This document shows, piece after piece, positions 1 to 10,330 of a stretch of 64,000 bases of DNA; within the stretch, counting starts at the first letter, position 1, and every line of letters begins with the position of its first letter. The stretch is from Porphyra umbilicalis. Taxonomy: Eukaryota > Rhodophyta > Bangiophyceae > Bangiales > Bangiaceae. Made by a program: the position numbers and the translations under genes. The notes below the pieces were generated by a model. The model made no database searches. It saw only the letters and a program-made list of their open reading frames with translations, and was not told where the DNA came from. The DNA lies in the NCBI GenBank assembly GCA_002049455.2, contig KV918788.1, positions 186,001-250,000 on the forward strand, read 5' to 3'.

Positions 1-1
1 G

Positions 2-121
2 GAAAAGCCACGCGTCTTCCTCTTCAACATGTTTGGCATTGAGTCGTACTCGCAGGATGTTGAGGCAGCCTTCGGTCTACGATTGATTGGTTTTGTAGAG
101 CCCCGAAGCAGGTCACAATGA
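2..121 (+). CDS. possible 3' end of an upstream gene (39 codons)
   Basis: A frame open from the left window edge reads 39 codons to a TGA at 119-121, with a varied composition (several Phe, Leu, Gly and acidic residues) unlike the Ala/Pro/Arg low-complexity frames common here. No domain is recognisable in so short a piece. It could be the C-terminus of a gene or transposon protein lying to the left, or chance. Confidence 0.2.
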   Translation, partial: EKPRVFLFNMFGIESYSQDVEAAFGLRLIGFVEPRSRSQ

Positions 122-212
122 TCGCCGCCCGTATGGAAGGGGTGCTACAAGATCACGGAGTAAGTAGATTCGCTAACTATGGGTGCTACCCTTGCGTGTT
201 CAGGCCTCCATA

Positions 213-252
213 AGGGCGTGGTTAGGGCGTGATCGGGCGTGATCGGGCGTGA
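213..252. repeat. short tandem repeat, GGGCGTGATC unit
   Basis: About four copies of a 10-11 bp unit GGGCGTGATC, followed at once by its partial reverse complement (CACGCCC), so the array can fold back. Confidence 0.8.
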
Positions 253-574
253 CACGCCCACGCGCCCCGGGTTTGAGGGCGTGAAATACAAGCCTACCTT
301 GCACGATATAATTGGAGTCTCGTGACCCATCTTCTGTTGTAAGCGAAGCTCTTATGTCCAGAACACTCTGTATGTGACGAGAACAAAAAGAATAAGGTCT
401 ACGCCACAGTCGCATTGCGAATGGTCCACTCGTGTTTGATTTGACTTGCCCGTGGGACGATGAACCAGCCCCATTGTGACGTGGCCAGCACGGCCGCTAC
501 GGCGGCTGTGGCTGCCGTGGCGGTGTCCGCAGCTGCTGCAGCAGGGGCGGCATGTGTCGGGAGGAGGGTGTGGG

Positions 575-637
575 GGCTGAGTCAGCAGCGATCTGGGCTG
601 AGTCAGCGGCGATCTGGGCTGAGTCGGCAGAAGTCCA
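575..637. repeat. 21-bp tandem repeat, 3 copies
   Basis: Three copies of a 21-bp unit starting GGCTGAGTCAGC. The third copy has diverged in its last third. Confidence 0.85.
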
Positions 638-855
638 GACTGGAAGCCCCCTGTGAGGCCGGTGTCTGCTACAAGTGGCCAAGAGCGAGATGATTGCCAC
701 CTAACCGCGTTCTCGCGCCCCCCCCGCCGTCCAAGGAAGAAACAAAGGGATATGGCACACACTGCAGCTGCAGCACAGCGCATACGGTAGCATTCCTGTT
801 TTTGTTACAAACGTCCGTTGGAGGTGGAGCCCATCCCACCGCGGCGGTGCCGTTG

Positions 856-966
856 TGGCGGCGGCAGTTGCAGCCACAGCGGCAGCGGCAGTGGTACCGG
901 CAGCGGCAGTGGTAGCGGCAGCGGCAGTGGTAGCGGCAGCGGCAGCGGCAGCGGCAGCGGCGGCAA
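856..966. repeat. CGGCAG microsatellite
   Basis: Array of CGGCAG/TGGTAG hexamers. It makes Gly-Ser and poly-Ala frames on both strands that should not be taken for genes. Confidence 0.85.
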
Positions 967-1241
967 CGGCGGCCGCATCTGCCGCGGGTCGTGCGGTACG
1001 GTGGGTTTGGAGGGCGGTGCAGGTTCGGTTCCCTGCTCGGAAGAGCTTAAGAGGCCCGCCGCCGGCGCTCGCCGCCACACCGAAGAGCCGCAAACCCAGC
1101 CGCCCACCCGCCGACCCGACCGCCCTCACCTCGCATCGCCGGCAAGATCCCACCTTGCACCCCGCCCCCACGCTCCCGCTAGCGGGCGCCCCCCTTTGCG
1201 GCCTTGTTCGCGTCCGCAGGCACCCCCCCCCGCCCGGCATA

Positions 1242-1814
1242 ATGTATCGCCTCGACGGCCGCGTTCACGGGATGTCGACCAAGGCCGCCGTCCGCCAGGG
1301 GGCTGCCCGCGGGTGGCTCGCGGCGGCGTTGGCCGCCACCGTCGCCGCCGCCGTCATTGCCATTGCCGCAGCGGCGTCGCCGTCGCGGGCGGCGGTGGCT
1401 GCGCTTGCGGGGGGTCCGCCCCCTGCCGCTGCCGCGGGCGCGCCGGCGGGGCTGGCAGAGGTTGCCGCCAGCCGCGCGGCGGGCGGCGCGCGCCCATCGG
1501 GGGGTCTCCTCCCCACGGCGGTGCGTCGCCCGGCCGCCGCCGCCGCTGCCGGTGGCCCCACCGACGGCGTCGCCGCCGCCGCCAAGGAAGATGCTGCCGC
1601 CACAGACGCCCTCGCCGCCGTCGATCGGCAGTCGAGCAGGTGCGTGCGGCTGTACCGGCGGTGCGAACGCCTCTTTATTTGCGTCGTGAGTGGTGGGGGG
1701 TGTACGCGGGCTCAAGCGCGCCGCGTTTGCTGCCGCTGCTCCACCGTGTGCCAGCGCGCGCCCTTTGGGCGCATCTGCCAACTCCGCGCTCGCTTCTTTG
1801 GCCGCGTCTGTTGA
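1242..1814 (+). CDS. small membrane or secreted Cys-rich protein, unknown function
   Basis: The ATG at 1242 opens 190 codons to a TGA at 1812-1814. Codons end almost always in G or C, as in the recognised genes of the window. Residues about 25-46 form an Ala/Val/Ile-rich hydrophobic stretch after a short Arg/Lys-containing N-terminus, which fits a signal anchor. The middle is Ala/Pro/Gly-rich and probably disordered. The last ~60 residues hold ten cysteines (including a CCRC cluster) among many arginines, an even number that would suit a disulfide-bonded or metal-binding module. I do not recognise the family. A second in-frame Met lies 10 codons downstream. The next gene, on the other strand, ends about 0.8 kb away. 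The main doubt is that GC-rich DNA opens long frames by chance; the hydrophobic segment and Cys cluster argue for a real gene. Confidence 0.45.
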   Translation: MYRLDGRVHGMSTKAAVRQGAARGWLAAALAATVAAAVIAIAAAASPSRAAVAALAGGPPPAAAAGAPAGLAEVAASRAAGGARPSGGLLPTAVRRPAAAAAAGGPTDGVAAAAKEDAAATDALAAVDRQSSRCVRLYRRCERLFICVVSGGGCTRAQARRVCCRCSTVCQRAPFGRICQLRARFFGRVC

Positions 1815-2599
1815 GGCGTGGGGGGCGGGGGGGGGCACCTGGTCGCACGCCCGCGGCCGCCGCCGCTGCGATGCAACCGGTGGCGCGGCGGGCGGCGGCG
1901 GCGGTGGCGGCGGCGGCCGCGGGCCGCTCGGGCCGGGGGCGGGCGCGAGCCGGGGCCCCCACTCCCCACCGCCGGCCGGGGGTCGGCGGTGTCGTCTCGG
2001 AGGGCAGACGCCACGCCGTGGGCGTACTGCCATGGTAGCGGATAGCGATAGTTTTAGTTTTGGCGCGTGGCCTGCCCCGCTCGCCACCACGACGGGCCAT
2101 TGACGGCGGCGCTCCGCGCCATTTAAAAGGTCCAGAGTTGGTACCCGCCGCGCAGGGGACGGACATGGAGGGGACGCAACCGGCGCTCCCCGGCCCCCCG
2201 CGTCGGCCGCGGGGCGGGCGGCGGCGGTGGTGGTGGGGGGTGCGCGCCCTGCCGCCGCCGCCGCCGACGGGCGGTCGGCGGCTGGCGGCGGCGGCGGCGG
2301 CGGGGGGACGGCCGACGCCAGACGCCGGGCGGCAACGGCGGCGGCACGCCCGACGGGCGGCACCGGGAGCCGCGGCGCCAAAGCGCCCCGCACCGGCCGG
2401 CCCCCCACCGCCGCCGCCGCCGCCGGCCGCCACGCGCACGTGCCACGCGGCCGCCGCCACGCGCCGCCGTCGGGGAAAATACGCGGAAATGGACGCTTGT
2501 CCTTTGCTGGCTGGAACGTACGCTTGAACCCGACCTCTCGCCCTCAATACACGTGGACGCTTGCCATGAATCATCAATACTGTACCAAATGCGCAGACG
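1815..2599. other. GC-rich intergenic region between convergent genes
   Basis: Frames are open on both strands but all are Arg/Pro/Ala low complexity. A TATA-like TTTAAAAG lies at about 2122-2130, with an ATG at 2165 opening a short Pro/Arg-rich frame that ends at 2527. I could not support it as a gene. Confidence 0.4.
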
Positions 2600-5500
2600 C
2601 TACACTGAATGGGTACTGTACGCTTCAAGACCCCCGGCCCAGACCCACCCCGTGCAGAGACGTCTGGGGCGCGAGAGACCCGCTCGGTGGGTGTCTCCCG
2701 CGCATGGCATTGTCCCAGAGCACGGGCGTGCTCTGCGCGTCAAAGGCCCATCGTTTGCCACAAGCGTTGGCCAAAGGCGGACCCTTCCCCTCGCAAAGCC
2801 TTGGTTGCCCAGCCGCTCGTATGATTGTCGGCCTCGGTCCTTTGGACAAAGGTCCGTTGCATTCAAAAAACATCTCGCCTGTGGGGGCAGGCGCGGCGGG
2901 CTTCCCCCCCCCCCCCCCCCCCGCTCAGGCCCCCCCCCCGGCGGCGGCGCCGAGCGCTTCGGCGGCGGCGCGTTCCCCCCCGACAGCCCCCCCCACCAGG
3001 CGGGCTCCCCCCGGGCGGCCACCGCCCGCACGGCCTGCCCAAACAGCGCCGCCTCGTCGAGGTCGTCGAGCGGGGACTCATAGTCGCCCTCGTCCTCCTC
3101 CGAGTCGTCGCCCCAAAACCCTTCGAGCAGCGCCGCCGCCGCGTCGGCGTCGCCGCCACCGCCGCCCCCGCCGCCGCCGGTGCGGAACGCCGCGGCGGGG
3201 CCGCCGACTTCGGCGACGAGGCTCGCAATCATGCGCTCCTCCAACCCGTCCTTGGCGTCCTCCCCGTCGGCCAAGTCGCCGTCGCTGTCCCCGCCGCTGC
3301 CGGCAGCAGAGGCGCCAAACAGTTTGGCGGCTTCGAGAAAGGGCGACCGCCCGCGCGCCGCCTCGTCGGCCGCCGTGGAGCGCTGCCGCGACAGCGCGTT
3401 GACCAGCACGAGGCCGAGGCGCACGACGGCCAAGTCGTGGGTGCCCCCCCCCCCCGACGCGGCGAGCAGCGACCCGAGGCCGACGACCGCCATCTTTTTG
3501 TCGAGCACCCGCGCCACCCCCGCGCCCGACGGCCCCGCGAGCGTCGCATAGGCGGCGAGCAGCCGCCCGAGCGCCGCCTCCCCGCCGAGCGCCGTCGCCG
3601 CCAGCCGCGTGTCGTACCACAGCGTCGCCCAGACGATGCTAAAGAGGGCAGACGCGAGCTTGCGCGCGGCCCCCCCATCCTCCTCGTCGCCCGCGTCGTC
3701 GGCGGGCACGTCGGCCATGGCGGCGGGGAGGCGCGCGGCGACGGCGGGGACGAGGGCGCCCGTGACGGCGCCGTCGAGTGCGCCGTCGCCGGCGCGCTTG
3801 CCGTGGAGGAGGAGCGACTGGGCGACTTTGCACCCGCACGTGGCGTCGTCCTCGTCGCGCCCGGCGCCCGTCCAAAAGTCAACGACCAAGCCGACGACGA
3901 CGTCGAGGTAGCGGCCAGAGGTGGGGGGGGGCACCCCGCCGCCGCCGCTGCCATTGCCGACGCCGCCGCCGCCCGCCGCGGCCGCCGCCGCAATCGCGCC
4001 GAGGGGCGGCGAAAAGGGGCGCCCCGGCGCGACGAGCCCCCCCCAATCAAACGTAATCCAATTGTCCAACGGCGCGACCGCGTGGTGCACGTAATCCGCC
4101 GACCAGCCGGCGCACAGGGCGACGGCGAGGCGCGGGAAGAGGCTCCACAGCGCCGCCGACGGCGGCGCGCCGAGCACCCCCACGTGGTACAGCAGCTGCG
4201 ACAGCACGTCGAGGGACTCTTCAAACATCTCTTGGCGGGCGGCCGCAAACATGCCGTCGAGGGCGGGCAGCAGCGACGCCTCTGTGGCCGCAAACGCGGC
4301 CCGCTTTTGGGCGCCACTAAGCGCGTCGCTGCTCGCGAGGGCGGCGAGCCCCGCATTGACGGCGGTGAGGGCTTGGAGGGCCATGGCCACCGCCGCCATC
4401 TCATCGTCGTCGTCCTCCTCATCGTCGTCACCGTCGACGGCGCCAATGCCGCCGCCGAGCGGGGCGGCGAGCGTGCGGCCGCCGTCCCCGGCCGCCGCAG
4501 ACGGGGCGGCGCGGAGGAAAGCGCCGACGAGGCGCTGCGTCAGCGCCGGCACCAGCGGCGCGACTTCGTCGGCAAAGCGCCCCATGTAGCGCTCCATCGT
4601 TTCCATAACCATGGCGCCGTCCGACCCCGCCCCCGCCATGGTGTCGATGAGGAGGATGAGGCGCTCGAGCAGCGCCGGCACCGTCGACCGCAGGTGCGCA
4701 ATCACCGCCTCAGCGTCGACGGTTGCATACGGCAGCAGCGCCGCCGCCGCCGTCGCGCGCACGGCGACAGACGGGTGGTCGAGACACCCGAGCAGGCCGA
4801 CGACCGCATCGACGCCGACCGCGTCGGTAAAGGCCGACCACTCGGGCGCGGCGAATTGGCCAATGAGCCACGCCGCGCGGGCGACGAGGAAGGGCGGGTC
4901 CCCGCCGCCCGGCGCCACCACGGGCAGCACGTGGTCCCGCACGGCGGCGAGGAGGCTCCCCGCCGTCCCGTCCGACTGGATGAGCCGCCCGTGTACGCTC
5001 CCGAGCGCCATGAGCGCGCCGTCCTTTAACCGCGCACCCGCCGCCGCCGCTGGCGTGCCCGGCGTCGCCGCCGCCGCGGGCACGAGCACCTGCCCCAAGA
5101 GGCGGGAGAGGAAGGGCAGCACCACCGCCTTGACGCGCAACGCGGCGAGCGTGTGGAGGAGCGCCGCGGCGGCGAGGCGCGGGCTGTACCGGTCTTCCGA
5201 GCGGAGCTCATCCTGCTGCCGCACGTACTCGAGGGGGTCCTCCTCGAGCGTCGCCGCGTCCTCGTCGGAAAAACACAGGAGCGGAAACACGACCGTGTCA
5301 ACGACCGCGTCGGCGGCGGGGCGCAGCTCTGCCCACATGGCCGCCACGCCGACGGCGGCTTCGAGAAAGGCGAGGGCGAGGGAGACGACCCGCGGGGACA
5401 TGGTCGCCGTCGGCGACGGCGCCGACGCACCCGCACCCGCCCCCCCCGCGCCCGCCGCGCCGCCGCCACCGGGCACAACCGACGCGAGCAGCATATCCCG

Positions 5501-6704
5501 CACGGCAGCGGTCGCGGCGGGCGCATAGTCGCCCTTGAAGAGCGTGGCCATGGCCCGCGCCGCCGGCTGCTCGTCGGGCGTGCGCGTCGGATCCCCATAC
5601 CGCCGCGCAAAGCGGAGGAGGATGTGGAGGAGCCACTTGCGGCTCTTCCACGACGGCGCGTCGACGCCATCATTGTCGCCGTCGACGCCGTCGGCGCCGC
5701 CCGGCGGCGGCAGCCGCCGGCGCAGCGCGTGGAGCACCAAGTCGAGCCACCCCCGCCCGAGCCGCCCGTCCTCGGCGAGGGCGGGCGGTATCGCGTACTG
5801 GGTGGCCGACCAAAAGCACTTGAGGGCGAGCTTGTGCAACTCGTGCAGCGGCTCGGCGGCGGGGGCGGTCGTGAGGGCCACCTCCAGGCGCCCCGCGAGG
5901 GCGAGGAGCGCGGGGAAGGTCGCCGCGACGGCCACGTCGAGGGGCTGGCGGGGGTAGGCCAAGCCCGCCTGCGCGGGCGTCTTGACCGCGTCGAGGCGAC
6001 TCGCGTCGGGGGAGGAAAACTCATACACCTTGGTCAACGCGCGGAGCGTCGTGAGCGCCGCCCACGTCGACGCCATGGACGCGTCGGTGGCGCCGGCCGC
6101 GGCGGCGGCGCCAGCGTCCCCCCCCCCCCCCCCTCCCCCCCGACCCCCGCCGACAGCCCCGCCACAATCGCCGGCAGGAGGGCCGGGTAGCGGCCCGGAA
6201 AGTCGGTCGCAATCACCACCTTGACCGCCTCTGACAGCTGCACGGCGAGGCGCGGGGAGCCGCTCGTCGCCACGAGCGCCGCCGGCAGGCCGTCGCGGAT
6301 CGCCGCCGTCGCCGCACGCAGCGCCGATAGCGCCGACGCGGCGGCGGCCTCGCCCCCGTCGGCCGAAGCGGCAGTCGCGGCGGCGAGGGCGGAGCGGCGG
6401 GAGAGGGCCCGCAACAAGTTTTTGAGGCGGATAACCGCCGCTTGGCGCACCGCCGACGCGGCGGGGGGGGACCCCTCCGTGCCGGGTGGGGCCCCCGACG
6501 AAGCGCCGAGCGTGAGGAGCGTCGCCGCGTGGTGGGCCGCGACGGCGGGGGGGGGGGGGGGGGGGGGGTGGCGGCCCCCGCGCCGGGGGGGGGGGGCACC
6601 CCAACCGACGCCAGCAGCGCCTCGGCGTGCGTGCGCGTCGCCGCGTCGGCGTTGAGGGTGGCGAGGAGGAGGGAGGAGGTGTCGGCGAGGCTTAGGGACG
6701 CCAT
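2600..6704 (-). CDS. importin-beta family nuclear import receptor (importin-7/8, Sxm1/Nmd5-like), frame broken at homopolymers
   Basis: Karyopherin that would carry cargo through nuclear pores under Ran control. The ATG at 6704 begins MASLSLADTSSLLLATLN, the usual start of the importin N-terminal helix. The next block includes AVRQAAVIRLKNLLR, equivalent to the family's QLKN motif, then helical HEAT-type repeats. Typical importin-7/8 stretches follow: KCFWSATQYAIPP, DPLEYVRQQDE, ARAAWLIGQFA, then an acidic insert (DGDDDEEDDDDE) and an acidic tail ending YESPLDDLDE. The reading passes through three frames. It switches at G22 (6547-6568) with G12 (6585-6596), and again at C16 (6118-6133). A C19 run at 2904-2922 lies in the tail, so the stop could be 2600 or about 2863. 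Corrected length is about 1270-1350 aa against about 1040 in animals. Conservation outside the runs argues for a functional gene with homopolymer length errors or polymorphism rather than a pseudogene. Confidence 0.85.
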
Positions 6705-7761
6705 GATGGCACCGTCGGGGGGGGGGGCGGGGGGGGGGGGGTCGGCCGCCGACGCCGCCGGAAGGGGGGGGGGGGGGGGGAGCGGCGACGGGCAGGGACG
6801 ACGACGACGAGGGCGGTCAGCGCCGCGAGGGAGGTGGAGAGGAACAAGGGAGGGGGGATGGGGGGGCCAACCCCGCAGCCCCAAGGGTGAAGGACTGACG
6901 CCGGGAGGGGGTCGAAGCGGCAGAGGCGGACGTGGCGGCGCAGTGGCAGTCACCGCGGTCGCAGGGCAACGACTCGGGGACGGGCGCGTCCGTGCCGACG
7001 CACCGCAGCGCGTCGCCGGCGGCGGCCAAAAACCGGCTTTTTGCCTTGGTCCCCCACACGACCACCGCGAGGCGGCACTCTACCGTTGATCCGCAGGAAT
7101 TACATACACGAGTAATTAACAACGCTTCACACACTGAATATGTGTCAGGTATTAAATGGCACACGCGTCTGATTCAGTTTGTGCAACTGACACAGCTGCA
7201 TGCCTACTCTTTTTTAGTGGGGTTTTTGCAATACCTTTTCTTTTGTGAGACGAGCACCAGCGCATGGCGTGGCTCGGCAGTCCTCCCCTGCACGCGTATG
7301 GTCCGTGTGCAAGCCCTTCAGAGTACCGTCCTTGCCTCCGCACCGTCTCCGTTTCGCTGCGTGGCTCTCGCCTCGCTCGTGCAACCCACCGGCCGTGCGT
7401 CCAAGTGCCGCTGCGGATGCAGAGCCACGGACGCTGCGGCCACGCGCGTGGCCGCAGCGTCCTGGGCGCTCCCTCCACAAGCCCACGAGACGCCACCGTG
7501 GGCAACCGCGCGTGCGGGGGCCCACACAGAAGAAGAAAAGCTTTTTGGTCTTCAGCGGTCGAGGCAGTACTGCCGAACCCACCGAGTCAGTCCCCCCCCC
7601 GCCCCCCCCACCCCCACCCCCCACCCCTCACCTATCTGCCGACTGCCCGCCCCACGCATATACACGCCGCAAAAGGACCCGCTCCGCCGCCCGCTCCCCG
7701 TCGCCGTACCCCCCCCCCCCCCTCGGCCGCGCCGCCGACGGCGGGCGCCACCCCCCCCGCT
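6705..7761. other. intergenic: upstream of importin gene, downstream of RING gene
   Basis: Both neighbours are on the minus strand, so this stretch holds the importin promoter side (6705-7150, G-rich runs) and the 3' side of the RING gene. The 34-bp palindrome at 7429 lies here. No gene seen. Confidence 0.5.
7429..7462. repeat. perfect 34-bp palindrome
   Basis: The sequence equals its own reverse complement over 34 bases, centred on GCGCGC. It could extrude as a cruciform or mark a dyad binding site. Confidence 0.9.
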
Positions 7762-10055
7762 CTACACGCCCACGCTGCCATACTCGGCGGCGCTGCCCCA
7801 TGCGCACGGCGGGAGCCCCCCCACGACGCGCTTGCACACGGGGCACACGGAGGAGGTGAGGAGCCACGGGCTGATGCAGCCCGCGTGGTAGACGTGCCCG
7901 CACGGGAGGGGGGTGACGAGGACGCCCGCCACAAACGCGTCGAGGCAGACGGCACACACCTCATCGTCGCTGTCGCCATCGCCATCGCCGTCGGTGCCGC
8001 CGCCGTCGGCGGCCGCGCAGGCGCAGGCAGCGGCAGACGAGGACGGTACAGAGGAGGAGGAGGACGCTGCCGCCGCGGACGCGCCGGCCGCGCCGGCCAC
8101 CAGCGCGGCCCGCTGCGGCAGCAGCGCGGCCGTATCCGACGGCTCGGCGTCGTCGGCGGCGTCGGCGCCATCGCCGGCCGCGCCACCCTTGGCTGCCGAC
8201 GGTCCCGGCGCAGCCGCACTGGCGGCGCCGTCGCCCCCACCCCCGCCGCCGCCGCTACTACCACTGCTCGCACCGGCATCGGCGACCGGGCGCCCACCCG
8301 GCGACGCGGCGCCCCCCCAGCCGCCCGCCACCCCCCCCGCACCCACGGGACGACGGTCATGCTCTCCACCGCCGCCGCGCGGGCGCGGGCGACCCCCCCC
8401 CGGCGGCGTGCGCGGAGGACGTTGAGGCCGCACTGGCAGAGGATCCACGCGGCCATCCCCCGCACGAGCGCCCCGTTGAGCGCGTCCCGCCCATAGTCCA
8501 CGTCGAGCGTCGCTTCCCCCTCCCCCGTAAAGGACGCGTTGACGCCCCCGCCGAGGCACGGCACCAGCGACGCCCAGTCCGCCGCCGAAATCATGACCGC
8601 GGGGATGCGCACGCCCGCATCGTCGGCGGCCGACGGGGCGTCGGCAGCGGCCGCTGCTGCCGCCGCCGTCGTTGCGGGGGCGGCGGCCGCCGCCGCCGTC
8701 GCCTCGGCGCCCGCGCCTGACGCCGACGGTAGCGCCTGCGACTCGTTGTGCGCGCGCTCCATGTTGGCGAGGTGGTTCCCCTCGGCGGGCGCGTTGATGA
8801 CGACCACGCCCGCGGCGCCGGCGGCCTGCGCGGCGAGCACCTTGGCGTAAAAGGGGCAGCCGCCCCGCGCAATGGCCACGGCGGCGCCGGCGAGCGACGG
8901 CGACGGGTCCATGGCGCCGCACCCGTCGCCGGGGAGCGACGCCTCCACCGACGGCGCGGCCGCCGGCGCGCCGCTGCGGGGACCGCCCGCGGCCGACGCC
9001 GGGGGCGGGGGGGCATCCGCGTCGGCGCCGGCCAGCGCCAACGTGGCGCCCGCCACGGCGCCCGGTGACAGGCGTGAAGCGGGGCGTGCGGCGCGGCCGA
9101 CCGCCACCGACGGCGCCGTCGCGCTGCCGCAATCCGTATCCAGCGGGGGCGGGGGTACCCCCTCCCGACTCGCAACGGGGGCGGCACTGGCGGCGGCGGC
9201 CGCCGCGGGGCCGGGTGCAGACAGAGAGGGTGCCGACAGCCGTAGCGCGGCGGGCAGGTGCAGCCGGCGCGGGCGGGAGAGGCTGGCCAGGCGCGACAAG
9301 GGCGCCGCGGGGGGGGGCGCAGGGTCGCCGCTCCCGGGCCGTGGCAGCGCGACGAGGGGCACGGAGAGGACCAGCCCGTCGGCCGCGGCGGGGCCAAACA
9401 TGGCGCCCGCGTGCGGAAGCACCCGGTGGCTGCCACCACAACTGTGGGGGCAGGGACGCACGACGAGGGGGTCCGTGGAGCGCGGGCACGGCGACAAGCA
9501 AAGGAAACCAAAGAAAGTCGGGGTGAAGAGGGAGGCGGAGAAGCAACAGGGCGTCACGGCAGAGCGCATGGGTGTAAGGCGACGAAACCAGACATGGCCG
9601 CATGCGGCTCGAGCGGTCGCTGCTCCACGACCCCAACCGCGCCCGTGGTGCGCGGCGCAAAACACAAAAAAAAACAGAGGCAGCACAACGGCCTTGCTCG
9701 CGCTCACCCGCTTGATACGACAGAGCTACCCGCGCCCAATTCGCCTCCACACACGCCGTATAGGCCCACCGTCACACCCCACGCCGTCCCGCACCCAGCG
9801 CGCCGCGCGGGGCACCCACCATCCCCCGCGGGCCGCGCGGGGCACCCACCATCCCCCGCGGGCCGCCACCCCTGCCCCTACCCCCAGGCCACAAGAAACA
9901 TCAACGTACCGTGCAGGCGCATCGACAACCAGCCCATCCGTCAGACGCCCGCCCAGCACCAGCAGCACCACCGCCGCCGTCACGGCCGCCGCCGTCGTTG
10001 CCGCCGCCGCCCCCCGCTGCCGCCGCCGCACGACCGGGGCGGCGGCGCCCGCCAT
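7762..10055 (-). CDS. PA-TM-RING type E3 ubiquitin ligase (RNF13/GRAIL-like), two exons
   Basis: Membrane-anchored ubiquitin ligase of the endomembrane system. Exon 1 (10055-9910) starts MAGAAAPVVRRRQRG and carries an Ala/Val/Leu signal sequence. It ends in phase 2 at donor GTACGT. The acceptor CCCCCACAG places exon 2 at 9441; an alternative AG gives 9429, also in frame. This intron is my inference from phase and splice consensus. Exon 2 reads a lumenal segment, then a protease-associated domain with the characteristic ARGGCPFYAKV, AGVVVINAP and IPAVMISAAD, then a moderately hydrophobic segment (ALVRGMAAWILCQCG). A frame change follows between about 8400 and 8300, beside a C9 run (8393-8401). 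The C-terminus is a full RING-H2 (C-x2-C-x14-C-x-H-x2-H-x2-C-x10-C-x2-C) starting CAVCLDAF, with the acidic run GDGDSDDE before it. The stop is at 7762. Domain order PA, TM, RING is that of the family. Confidence 0.8.
9802..9861. repeat. 30-bp direct repeat, 2 copies, in an intron
   Basis: Two exact adjacent 30-bp copies beginning GCCGCGCGGGGCACCC. They fall inside the proposed intron of the PA-RING gene, which fits that stretch not being coding. Confidence 0.85.
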
Positions 10056-10330
10056 GGTCCCACCGCCCGTGTGCACCCCGCTCCAGCGGCGCGTCGCCGC
10101 CACCATCCACACCCGCGGCGGGAAGGCCACCGCGGGGACGGTGCAGGGACGTCGGGGTGGGGGGGGGGGGGGGGCGCACGTACCGCCCGCTGCAGCGCGC
10201 CGCAGCGCAGACAGGGCGTGTGGGCGGCGCGCCGCGGCACGAGGGAGAGGGTGCGACGCTGGGCAACGAGTGCTGGGGTGGGGGGGGGGGGTGGTGCCCA
10301 CGCCACGCCCAGTTAAGACACCCCTGAGGC

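Larger units (their letters stand above)
122..1241. other. intergenic, repeat-bearing, no gene recognised
   Basis: Several short overlapping frames exist on both strands but none looks like protein. The stretch holds three short tandem arrays (listed separately). The Ala- or Gly/Ser-rich frames at 820-1240 are products of the CGGCAG repeat. Confidence 0.5.

Noticed and set aside
213-637. CRISPR-like array
   Set aside because: Units are short, contiguous and without spacers; simple tandem repeats in a eukaryotic genome.
818-2103. Overlapping frames of up to 406 codons on both strands
   Set aside because: Apart from the one called at 1242, they are Gly/Ser, Arg/Pro or poly-Ala shadows of the CGGCAG repeat and of high GC.
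2825-5029. 734-codon plus-strand frame opposite the importin gene
   Set aside because: Arg/Ala/Gly-rich antisense shadow; the minus strand carries the recognisable importin.
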